DNA from: Phocaeicola paurosaccharolyticus JCM 15092
GTDB taxonomy: Bacteria; Bacteroidota; Bacteroidia; Bacteroidales; Bacteroidaceae
Direction of reading: 5' to 3'
Length of the DNA stretch: 64,000 nt
NCBI RefSeq assembly: GCF_000613805.1
Contig: NZ_BAJR01000001.1
Span: forward strand, 62,001-126,000
In this document: positions 56,872-64,000 of the stretch, one piece after another
Numbering within the stretch: position 1 is the first letter of the stretch
Layout of the letters: every line of letters begins with the position of its first letter
Program-made: the position numbers and the translations under genes
The notes under the pieces: generated by a model
What the model saw: only the letters and a program-made list of their open reading frames with translations
Told to the model about the DNA's origin: nothing
Database searches by the model: none

Positions 56872-57522
56872 ATGATTCAGCTGATAGACATACATACTCA
56901 CTGCTACCACGAAGAGCGATTGAATTCAATCCTTAGTCATTCAGCGCTTGATACAGAGATTCCTGATGATGTCAGGTACATTTCTTTATCTATTCATCCA
57001 TGGTATCTTACTCAAGATAATATATCACTGCAACTGCAATACATAAAAAATGCTATCTCAATCGACAAGAGAGTTGTGGCAATAGGTGAGTGTGGCATTG
57101 ATAAAGTATGTGACACTCCTTTAGGACTTCAGATGGAGGCTTTTGAAGAGGCTGCAATGCTTGCTCGTGACAATAATCTCCCTCTAATAATTCATTCAGT
57201 AAAGTCATCAAATGAAATAATTCAGCTAAGGAAAAAGATCGGTGAGGATAGCATATGGATTATGCATGGCTTTAGAGGTAAGAAAGAGTTGGCTTTAGAA
57301 TATATCAGACATAATATAAATCTCTCTTTTTGCGAGAAATATAATACAGAAGCACTTGTGGCATTGCCACTAAATAAAATTTTTCTGGAAACTGATGAAA
57401 GTAAGCTATCTATTGATGAGATTGCTGCAAAGATTGCATCTGACTATGGAGTCAGTGTAGAAAAACTAAAAAAGGAAGTAGCAGGAAATATATCCAGATG
57501 CTTCCCTTTCATAGGTTTATGA
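56872..57522 (+). CDS. TatD-family metal-dependent hydrolase
   Basis: A 216-residue TIM-barrel hydrolase of the TatD family. Members are metal-dependent nucleases or D-aminoacyl-tRNA deacylase-like enzymes; the role of this short form is unknown. Metal-ligand motifs are DIHTHCYHEE at the N terminus, AIGECGIDKV near residue 80, PLIIHSVK near residue 104, IMHGFRGKKE near residue 127 and FLETDESK near residue 165. It is shorter than E. coli TatD (about 260), mainly in the first barrel loops. It closes the rnpA-yidD block and is convergent with the small secreted protein gene 10 bases downstream. Confidence 0.88.
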   Translation: MIQLIDIHTHCYHEERLNSILSHSALDTEIPDDVRYISLSIHPWYLTQDNISLQLQYIKNAISIDKRVVAIGECGIDKVCDTPLGLQMEAFEEAAMLARDNNLPLIIHSVKSSNEIIQLRKKIGEDSIWIMHGFRGKKELALEYIRHNINLSFCEKYNTEALVALPLNKIFLETDESKLSIDEIAAKIASDYGVSVEKLKKEVAGNISRCFPFIGL

Positions 57523-57532
57523 GACTCTCTTC

Positions 57533-57847
57533 TTAGTTTTCTCTATTAGGGATCATCTCATGGTATTTCTTATATTGCTCTTCTGTAAGAATCTCTTTTA
57601 ATTTCTTGTCGAAATTCTCAAATTTTTTCTGCATCTCTTCCATTGAAGGCATTTCAGCTTGTCCGTCCATTTTTGGGAATAGAGCTTTCCACTCTTTCAT
57701 GAAGTCAGCAGTTTGCTTCTCGTTAAGACTAAGATCTTTTGTTATTTTCTCTCCAACCTTGTTCATGTCCATTTGAGGTTCTTGAGCAGAAATAGTTGCT
57801 GTACCGAGTAAAAGCACTGCAGCTACAAGTAATAATTTTCTTTTCAT
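57533..57847 (-). CDS. Small secreted helical protein
   Basis: A 104-residue exported protein with a clear signal peptide (MKRKLLLVAAVLLLGTATISAQ). The mature part is charged and helical (LSLNEKQTADFMKEWKALF, then ILTEEQYKKYHEM) and Met-rich (MDGQAEMPSMEEMQ). The pattern LTxEQxxKY resembles the Spy/CpxP-like and DUF4890-type periplasmic proteins of Bacteroidota, some of which are stress-induced chaperones, but I cannot assign a function. It is a single gene convergent with the TatD-family gene and divergent from tyrS. Confidence 0.75.
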   Translation of the reverse strand: MKRKLLLVAAVLLLGTATISAQEPQMDMNKVGEKITKDLSLNEKQTADFMKEWKALFPKMDGQAEMPSMEEMQKKFENFDKKLKEILTEEQYKKYHEMIPNREN

Positions 57848-58007
57848 AATATTAATTTTAAAGTTACAGTATGTTAGATAGTTATTATATAAAAAAGTTT
57901 AATCGGGTATTTCAATTTTTTCCCCAAATATATTGATTTAATGATAATGCATATCATAATTTGGATTATCTTTTTATCTTAATTCTGCAGCATTAATATT
58001 TTATCTT

Positions 58008-58015
58008 TATCTTTG
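58008..58015 (+). promoter_or_regulatory. -7 promoter element of tyrS
   Basis: TATCTTTG is a perfect TAnnTTTG box, 43 bp before the tyrS ATG. Confidence 0.6.
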
Positions 58016-58058
58016 TACTTACAAATTAAAAATCAAACAATTAATATTTAATCATTCG

Positions 58059-59351
58059 ATGAATTTTGTAGAAGAATTAACTTGGCGTGGAATGGTGCAC
58101 ACAATGATGCCTGGCACCGAAGAGATACTTAGCAAAGAACAGGTTACAGCATATGTCGGAATCGACCCTACAGCAGATTCTCTCCATATAGGTCACCTTT
58201 GCGGTATAATGATGCTACGTCATTTCCAACGTTGTGGCCACAAACCAATGGCTTTGATTGGAGGAGCTACAGGTATGATTGGTGACCCTTCAGGAAAATC
58301 AGCAGAACGTAACCTTCTTGATGAGGCTACGCTTCGTCATAATCAGGAATGCATAAAGAAGCAATTGGCAAAATTTCTTGACTTTGAATCTGATATTCCA
58401 AACAAAGCAGAATTAGTAAACAACTACGATTGGATGAAGGACTTTACTTTCCTTGATTTCGCTCGTGAAGTTGGAAAACATATCACCGTTAATTATATGA
58501 TGGCTAAGGACTCTGTTCAGAAACGTCTTAATGGTGAGGCAAGAGATGGTCTTTCTTTTACAGAATTTACTTATCAGCTACTACAAGGTTACGACTTCTT
58601 ACATCTATACGAGACAAAGGGATGTAAGCTTCAGATGGGTGGCTCTGACCAATGGGGTAACATAACTACCGGAACTGAACTTATCCGTCGTACAGTAGGT
58701 GGCGAGGCTTTTGCACTTACTTGCCCTCTGATTACTAAAGCTGATGGTGGTAAATTTGGCAAAACTGAGTCTGGTAATATATGGCTTGACCCCAAATATA
58801 CATCTCCATACAAGTTCTACCAGTTCTGGTTGAATGTAAGTGATGAGGATGCAGCAAAATATATCAAGATATTCACTTCTATAGGAAAAGAGGAGATTGA
58901 TGCTCTTGTTGAAGAACATTCACAGGCTCCACATCTTCGTATTCTCCAAAAACGTCTTGCTAAAGAGGTGACTATAATGGTTCACTCTGAAGAAGATTAC
59001 AATGCAGCTGTTGAAGCTTCTGGCATATTGTTCGGAAATTCTACTTCAGATGCATTGAAGAAACTTGATGAAGATACTCTTCTTGCAGTTTTCGAAGGTG
59101 TACCTCAATTTGAGATATCACGCGAACTCTTGTCTCAGGGAGTTAAGGCTGTAGATCTTTTCGTTGATAATGCCCCTATTTTCGGTTCAAAAGGTGAGAT
59201 GCGTAAACTTGTACAGGGTGGAGGTATTTCGTTGAATAAAGAGAAGCTAACGGCCTTTGACAAGGAGATTACTGCAGTCAATCTATTGGATAATAAGTTC
59301 CTTCTTGTGCAGAAGGGTAAGAAAAACTACTATTTGGTTATTGCGAAATAG
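58059..59351 (+). CDS. tyrS: Tyrosyl-tRNA synthetase
   Basis: A 430-residue class Ic synthetase that charges tRNA-Tyr. The HIGH motif is in [13 protein letters not shown] (residues ~38-50), the tyrosine-binding region includes [12 protein letters not shown] and [11 protein letters not shown], and the KMSKS loop is the KFGKT form ([16 protein letters not shown], around 225-240). The C-terminal S4 RNA-binding domain ends the protein ([29 protein letters not shown]). Length is normal. A strong terminator follows. Confidence 0.97.
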   Translation: MNFVEELTWRGMVHTMMPGTEEILSKEQVTAYVGIDPTADSLHIGHLCGIMMLRHFQRCGHKPMALIGGATGMIGDPSGKSAERNLLDEATLRHNQECIKKQLAKFLDFESDIPNKAELVNNYDWMKDFTFLDFAREVGKHITVNYMMAKDSVQKRLNGEARDGLSFTEFTYQLLQGYDFLHLYETKGCKLQMGGSDQWGNITTGTELIRRTVGGEAFALTCPLITKADGGKFGKTESGNIWLDPKYTSPYKFYQFWLNVSDEDAAKYIKIFTSIGKEEIDALVEEHSQAPHLRILQKRLAKEVTIMVHSEEDYNAAVEASGILFGNSTSDALKKLDEDTLLAVFEGVPQFEISRELLSQGVKAVDLFVDNAPIFGSKGEMRKLVQGGGISLNKEKLTAFDKEITAVNLLDNKFLLVQKGKKNYYLVIAK

Positions 59352-59392
59352 TAGTTTATACATAAGAGTAACGGTTTATTCCGATATTTATG

Positions 59393-59428
59393 ATCCCATA
59401 ACCTATCAAAAAGGTTATGGGATTTTTT
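59393..59428 (+). terminator. Intrinsic terminator after tyrS
   Basis: A perfect 12-bp stem (59393-59404 with 59412-59423), 7-base A-rich loop, followed by TTTTTAT. Confidence 0.9.
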
Positions 59429-59679
59429 ATCTATAGGGTTTGTTAAGTAATCTTTGTAACTCGTTTCCTAACTTTATAACTGTCCATAAATGAACATTTT
59501 AAACTTAAAACGTAGTTGATTAGGTAATTTTATAAATGCTCAGCCATTTTATATAGCTTTTCTGTTAAAAAATAATTAACATTGCTAAAATCGATGTTTG
59601 CTTTTGAAAAGAGAAGCAGTGTCTCTATTTGAAAGAGTGCGATGTTGATAATAATTGTACAACCTTAAATTAATAAAAT
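59429..59679. other. Intergenic region before the DUF4836 gene
   Basis: Together with the tyrS terminator this makes a 328-base gap. I see no tRNA, ORF or strong dyad in it. A TAATAATTG sequence about 20 bases before the gene is only a poor match to the -7 consensus. Confidence 0.4.
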
Positions 59680-61269
59680 ATGGCTTTCCTTAAATCAACG
59701 ACTTCCAAGGTGGCAGGCGTATTAGCATTAGTGGCTATTATATCTATTACTGCCGTTGCAACATCTTTTCTAAGTGGTTCATCAAAACATGCATCAGCTC
59801 TGCCGTATGATGTGGCTGCTGTAGTAAAAATAGACTTGAAGAGTTCTGTTTCTGACATGGGTTTCAACTTCTTAGATCTTTTAGATATTATATCTAAATA
59901 TATAGAGAAGAGTGGAGATAAAAAAATTGATCTCAGTAAGAGTGGAATAGATTTCTTCTCTCCAATTTATTTCTTCTCGGGAAAATCATATTCAAATAAA
60001 ATGCCTGAATTGGGCGTTGTAATTCCACTCTCTGATTCACAGCTTTTTAAAGGTTTTATAAAAGATATAACATCAAGTAATCCCGTTGTCTTTGAGGAGA
60101 AAGATGGAATAAGGTTTTATACCCAAAATCAGAATTTCATTGGTTTTGATGATAATAAGTGTCTTATAATCTCTAGTGATAAATGGTCAAATGGTGATAA
60201 CACTGATAAGATAAGACTTCGTGGATTAAAGCTAATGAAGCAGGAGGTCAGTAAAAGTGGCCGTGAGAGTGAACTTTTCTCAAAATTAACTAGTTCACCT
60301 ATATCTGCTTCTATATCCGGAGAGCTAATCGGGAAGTATATTAGTAATAATAATAGTTTCAATATATCACAAATGCCTTTTCCTTATGACTTCTCTGATA
60401 CATACTATACTGCAAATATTGATTTTATGTACAAAGGTTTCTCTGCGAACGCTTCTTTTGAATCTGATAATGATGAGTTTAATAAGATTATGAAAGAGTC
60501 TTTGAAAACTTTTGATGAAATAGAGGGTGACCAGCTTGATAAATTCTCATTAAATGATGACATATTTCTTGCTTTTAATATTAATGGGGAAGAGTACTAT
60601 AAGTATATTTTATCATTTATACCTAAGGATTTCAGACCATTCTTTGATCAGGCTATATCTAATCTGAAAGATATGTCTGTTGATGTCGAAAAGATGTTCT
60701 CAGCTATTGATGGAGATATTTATTACTCTTACCCGAATATTGACCTGAAATCTGCAGATATTCAACCTATGACTCTTCTGGCTAAGGAAGAAGATAATAG
60801 TAGCTTTGGAATTTATAGCTCAGCTTTGGAAGGGTCACTCAAGGGTTCTGATATCTTTTCTATAAAGAAAGATGGCAATAACTATGTAATAAGTGCAGGG
60901 GAAATAGATTGGGATGCTAGCAAGAATAATAACTTCTCCCCATACGTCTATAAGGATTCGTCTCCTATAGCTTATTTCGGAGAGCATGATAACTATATCT
61001 ATGTCAGTTCAGTAGAATATAAGGGTGATAAGGTAAGAGGAGAGTCTATGAAGGAGATGAAGAGTAAAATCTGCGGAAATAACTTCTTCTTTACAGTGAA
61101 CTTTGATAAACTAGTGCCCGTTATCGCTAAAGAGTATAAGACAATTGATTTTGCAGAACTTGTAAAGACTCTTGATAGATTAAATCTCTATACAAAAGGG
61201 TTTGAAGCTACAGGAGAGTTACTTCTGAATAAGAGTTGGAAGGATATATACAATGAGTACATGAAATAG
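59680..61269 (+). CDS. DUF4836 family envelope protein
   Basis: A 529-residue protein with an N-terminal hydrophobic segment (VAGVLALVAIISITAVATSFL) that may be an uncleaved anchor or signal; there is no lipobox cysteine. The mature part begins PYDVAAVVKIDLKS, the family's usual opening, and consists of repeated alpha/beta units (FKGFIKDITSSNPVVFEEKDG, FSLNDDIFLAFNINGEEYY). DUF4836 proteins are confined to Bacteroidota and have no known function. It is a monocistronic unit, with a bidirectional hairpin terminator separating it from the convergent tricorn-like gene. Confidence 0.82.
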   Translation: MAFLKSTTSKVAGVLALVAIISITAVATSFLSGSSKHASALPYDVAAVVKIDLKSSVSDMGFNFLDLLDIISKYIEKSGDKKIDLSKSGIDFFSPIYFFSGKSYSNKMPELGVVIPLSDSQLFKGFIKDITSSNPVVFEEKDGIRFYTQNQNFIGFDDNKCLIISSDKWSNGDNTDKIRLRGLKLMKQEVSKSGRESELFSKLTSSPISASISGELIGKYISNNNSFNISQMPFPYDFSDTYYTANIDFMYKGFSANASFESDNDEFNKIMKESLKTFDEIEGDQLDKFSLNDDIFLAFNINGEEYYKYILSFIPKDFRPFFDQAISNLKDMSVDVEKMFSAIDGDIYYSYPNIDLKSADIQPMTLLAKEEDNSSFGIYSSALEGSLKGSDIFSIKKDGNNYVISAGEIDWDASKNNNFSPYVYKDSSPIAYFGEHDNYIYVSSVEYKGDKVRGESMKEMKSKICGNNFFFTVNFDKLVPVIAKEYKTIDFAELVKTLDRLNLYTKGFEATGELLLNKSWKDIYNEYMK

Positions 61270-61319
61270 AATTGTTATAAAAGCACTGGTGATTGTGCTT
61301 ATTACTTAATAACTAAAAA

Positions 61320-61361
61320 ATAAAATCAGCCATATCACGACTATGATATGACTGATTTTAT
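61320..61361. terminator. Bidirectional terminator between the DUF4836 and tricorn-like genes
   Basis: Arms ATAAAATCAG/CTGATTTTAT (61320-61329, 61352-61361) and CATATCA/TGATATG with one mismatch between them and a 6-base loop. A and T tracts flank it for both strands. Confidence 0.8.
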
Positions 61362-61376
61362 GTGATGTAAATGCTA

Positions 61377-64000
61377 TTATTTCTTACTATCTATTTCTTT
61401 CAGGAGTTCATCAACGGCTGCTTTCAGCTGTTCATCTTCACCATTTACAATCTTTTCGGGCCTGTTTAAAACCTTAACATTAGGTTCAAGCTGTTTGTTC
61501 TCAAGGTAGGAACCATCGGCAAGGCGATATCCGGTTACAGGTATACCGAAATATAATGTTGGGTCTTGCAATGTTTCCCAGTTAACACTGGTCATTGTTC
61601 CAGGTACAGGCATACCAACCAGTTTCCCTATTCCCTGATTTTTGTAAACCCATGGAGTGCCGTGAGCATTACTGTAGTTCGCCTCACATTGAAGCATAAT
61701 AGATGGTTTGTTCCATCTTCTGCTTGGCATATCGCAAGCCTCATTACCACGTACCACCTGAGTGAAATATTTTTTACCGCTGAATAGTATCTCAATATCT
61801 TCGTGTAGGCGTCCTCCTCCATTAAATCGTGTATCGATTACTATTCCTTCACGGTCATTGTACTTTCCGAGTATATCTGAATATACAGAACGGAAGCTGT
61901 CATCACCCATAGACTCAATGTGTACATAACCTAATCTTCCATTAGATAGTCTGTCGACGTCGGCTGCTCTATGCTTTACCCATCTCTTATAAAGAAGATC
62001 ACTGAAAGCACCACTGCTTATAGGTAATATCACCTCTTCCCAGCGCTTGTTAGTTGATGGATTGTATAGAGAAACCAATGTCTTCTTTCTAGCCTTGTCG
62101 GTAAGAAATGATGATATATCGCTGTTCTCATCAATCTCCATGCCATCAATTTTCTCAATGATATCACCGGCTTTAACTTTTGAAACAGAGGTGTCGAATG
62201 GGCCTTTCTCTATTACCTCTTCAATTTTCATACCTTTCCCGTTATAAGATTGGTCGTATAGTACTCCTAGGTTAGCTGTAATATTTGAACTATTTGATTT
62301 TCTGTATCCTGATCCGGTATGAGATACATTTAGCTCTCCCAAAAGTTCACTGAGCATTTCTGAGAAGTCGTAGTTGTTGTTTATATGAGGAAGGAACTTT
62401 CTGTATGTATCAGTGACAGCATTCCAGTCCACTCCATGCATATTTACATTATAGAAACGCTTATTTTCCTCTTTATATATATGGTTGAACATATACTCAC
62501 GCTCTTTCACCAAATCCATCTTCAGTTTAGCACTTGCTGTGATAGACTTTAATGTCTCTGAAGATAGGTCCATTTTCTGCATATTCCCTTTTCCTAAAAG
62601 GAATAGATTTTTGCCATCTTTGTCCATCTCTATGGATGCCCATCCGCTGTTCATCTTGTGAAGAAGTTTAGTATCCTTCTTTCTGAGATCTATTTTCCAC
62701 ATGTCATAGCCTTTCTCGAATGAAGACAGATAGTATAGTTTTTCTCCATCTTTCGAGATTGCAGCATCGCATAGGTCAGAAGAGTTTGGTGTGAGACGTA
62801 CAATTCTATCTTCAATGTTATCAAGTTCAATTATAATACTCTTTGTACTATCCTTATCTGATTTCTCATCACTCTTTTTCTTTTTGTTCTTGTTGCTCTT
62901 TTTTTTGTCGTCACCGCTCGCTTTTGAAGGAGTCTTGACCTTCTCAACCTCTTTTAAGAGTTCATAGTCCTCCTTACTCATAGAGAACTTACGGTAGGCG
63001 TCCTTGTTAAGGAAAACCAACATAACATCACTCAATGAGCCCCAAGAGGCATGGTTACGCATACCATAGCGCTCTGTAAGGAATAGGATTGCGTTTCCGT
63101 CAAGCACCCATCTTGGTGACTCGCTTGTATATCCACTATTTGTCAGGTTAGTTATAGAGCCACCTTGGGCACTCACGAGACCTATATCTGAATATGGATC
63201 ATGTTTGTTGCCAATAAATTCCAGAGTAAACCATTTCCCATCAGGTGACCATGAGTAGTCGAAACCTCCTGAAGTACTATACCATGTCAATCCATCGGTA
63301 ACTTGGCGTACCTTTTTTGTAGCAAAATTGTAGACCATGAGTTTCTTCCTGTCCTGGATAAACGCAAGCTCCTTACCATCAGGAGAAAATTTAGGGTAGG
63401 CTCTTTCAATATCCTTTGAGGGTAGTAAGATCTCTTCGTTTATAATTGTTGCATTTGGGAAATTTGGGTCATCTTTTCGCTCTATCTTTGCAATTACTAT
63501 CTGCCAGTTGCCATCTCTCTCAGTAGCGTATGCCAATATCCTGTTGTCTGTTCCGAAAGAGAGTCCTTCCTCAGCTTGAGGAGTGTGAGTAATCTGCTTT
63601 GTTGTAGTGTAGTCGGCTGATGTGACAAATACCTCACCACGCTCTATAAAAGCTACTTGTTTGCCGTCAGGAGATACTGTAGCGGATGTAGAATTGCCAC
63701 CGATATTAATCTCTGCTATATCATCTTTGTCATCGTTTATCAGATCAATATTTAATTTCTGTGCTTTACCATTTGTTCCCTGTGTATATATTTCGCCGTC
63801 GTATGTGTAGCATAATGTGCCATTAGAAGCGACAGAGAGAAATCTGACAGGGTTCTTTTGGAATGATGTAACAGGCTTAACCTCATTAGTATTATCTAAA
63901 GCTAGATAGTATACATTCATACTGCCATTGTTTCTCTCACTTAAGAAATATATGCCTTTATTATCAGGGGAGAAAGAAGGGTTTCTGTCTTCACCCGCAT
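61377..64000 (-). CDS. Tricorn-like S41 protease, 5' partial
   Basis: The C-terminal ~874 residues of a second tricorn protease homologue. The frame continues past the in-window ATG at 63920 to the edge, reading NPSFSPDNKGIYFLSERN, a PD40 propeller repeat, so the start lies outside. More propeller repeats follow (VSPDGKQVAFIERGE, FSPDGKELAFIQDRKK, WSPDGKWFTLEF), then a Lys-rich low-complexity linker (around KKKSNKNKKKKSDEK), the helical C1-like part (MFNHIYKEENKRFYNVNMHG), a PDZ domain (GDIIEKIDGMEIDEN) and the S41 core with DTRFNGGGRLHED and the nucleophile region EANYSNAHGTPW. It is intact in the window, unlike the paralogue at 35365-38600, from which it differs in the linker and in the serine motif (NAHG versus ASDG). 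Confidence 0.85.
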   Translation of the reverse strand, partial: AGEDRNPSFSPDNKGIYFLSERNNGSMNVYYLALDNTNEVKPVTSFQKNPVRFLSVASNGTLCYTYDGEIYTQGTNGKAQKLNIDLINDDKDDIAEINIGGNSTSATVSPDGKQVAFIERGEVFVTSADYTTTKQITHTPQAEEGLSFGTDNRILAYATERDGNWQIVIAKIERKDDPNFPNATIINEEILLPSKDIERAYPKFSPDGKELAFIQDRKKLMVYNFATKKVRQVTDGLTWYSTSGGFDYSWSPDGKWFTLEFIGNKHDPYSDIGLVSAQGGSITNLTNSGYTSESPRWVLDGNAILFLTERYGMRNHASWGSLSDVMLVFLNKDAYRKFSMSKEDYELLKEVEKVKTPSKASGDDKKKSNKNKKKKSDEKSDKDSTKSIIIELDNIEDRIVRLTPNSSDLCDAAISKDGEKLYYLSSFEKGYDMWKIDLRKKDTKLLHKMNSGWASIEMDKDGKNLFLLGKGNMQKMDLSSETLKSITASAKLKMDLVKEREYMFNHIYKEENKRFYNVNMHGVDWNAVTDTYRKFLPHINNNYDFSEMLSELLGELNVSHTGSGYRKSNSSNITANLGVLYDQSYNGKGMKIEEVIEKGPFDTSVSKVKAGDIIEKIDGMEIDENSDISSFLTDKARKKTLVSLYNPSTNKRWEEVILPISSGAFSDLLYKRWVKHRAADVDRLSNGRLGYVHIESMGDDSFRSVYSDILGKYNDREGIVIDTRFNGGGRLHEDIEILFSGKKYFTQVVRGNEACDMPSRRWNKPSIMLQCEANYSNAHGTPWVYKNQGIGKLVGMPVPGTMTSVNWETLQDPTLYFGIPVTGYRLADGSYLENKQLEPNVKVLNRPEKIVNGEDEQLKAAVDELLKEIDSKK

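Noticed and set aside
59429-59679. Possible tRNA or small RNA downstream of tyrS
   Set aside because: No cloverleaf, T-loop GTTCRA sequence or internal terminator was found.
62850-62960. Lysine- and serine-rich low-complexity stretch in the second tricorn-like gene as a sign of frameshift
   Set aside because: The frame is open on both sides with family motifs before and after, so it is a natural linker.

Overview
The window is AT-rich chromosomal DNA from a member of the Bacteroidales, most like Prevotellaceae or Bacteroidaceae. The evidence is a SusC/SusD pair, many -7 promoter elements of the Bacteroidota type (TAnnTTTG), families largely confined to the phylum (DUF4294, DUF3098, DUF4271, DUF4836, HU-HIG) and the gene order hemD-rnpA-yidD-tatD followed by tyrS. 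I cannot name the species. No rRNA, tRNA, CRISPR array, integrase or insertion sequence was seen.

Layout. 1-1.6 kb: 3' part of a GH127-type beta-L-arabinofuranosidase gene. 1.7-13.9 kb: general genes (radical SAM protein, HhH outer-membrane protein, TrmH-like methyltransferase, nadA, rdgB, yitT-like, leuS, double GNAT, HU-HIG protein). 14.2-35.2 kb: a polysaccharide utilization locus (PUL) with two esterases, a divergent HTCS-like regulator, SusC, SusD, a GH53 endo-beta-1,4-galactanase, two tandem GH35-like beta-galactosidases flanking a CE1 esterase, and an 863-residue clan GH-A-like enzyme. GH53 points to beta-1,4-galactan or type I arabinogalactan from pectin as substrate. 35.4-43.5 kb: tricorn-like protease, GH3 enzyme, CoA-transferase and a small membrane protein. 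44.0-50.9 kb: miaB, a broken pspC-like gene, a methyltransferase, then ftsX-DUF3098-uppP-truB-queA-folK. 51.0-64.0 kb: MFS exporter, riboswitch-controlled metK, LOG, DUF4271, hemD, rnpA, yidD, tatD, tyrS, DUF4836 and a second tricorn-like protease running off the end.

How the PUL should work (inference from families): SusC/SusD bind and import galactan fragments cut by GH53, the esterases remove acyl groups, and the GH35-like and GH-A-like enzymes trim galactose. The regulator is unusual: its kinase motifs have decayed and it has no receiver domain. Pairs of TTGTCT repeats exactly 21 bp apart lie upstream of both susC and the first esterase gene, and look like its operators.

Seven genes are interrupted by single-base frameshifts (eight events), nearly all apparent one-base losses that restore full-length families when corrected. 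This most likely reflects uncorrected indels in the assembly, though real decay cannot be excluded from sequence alone.
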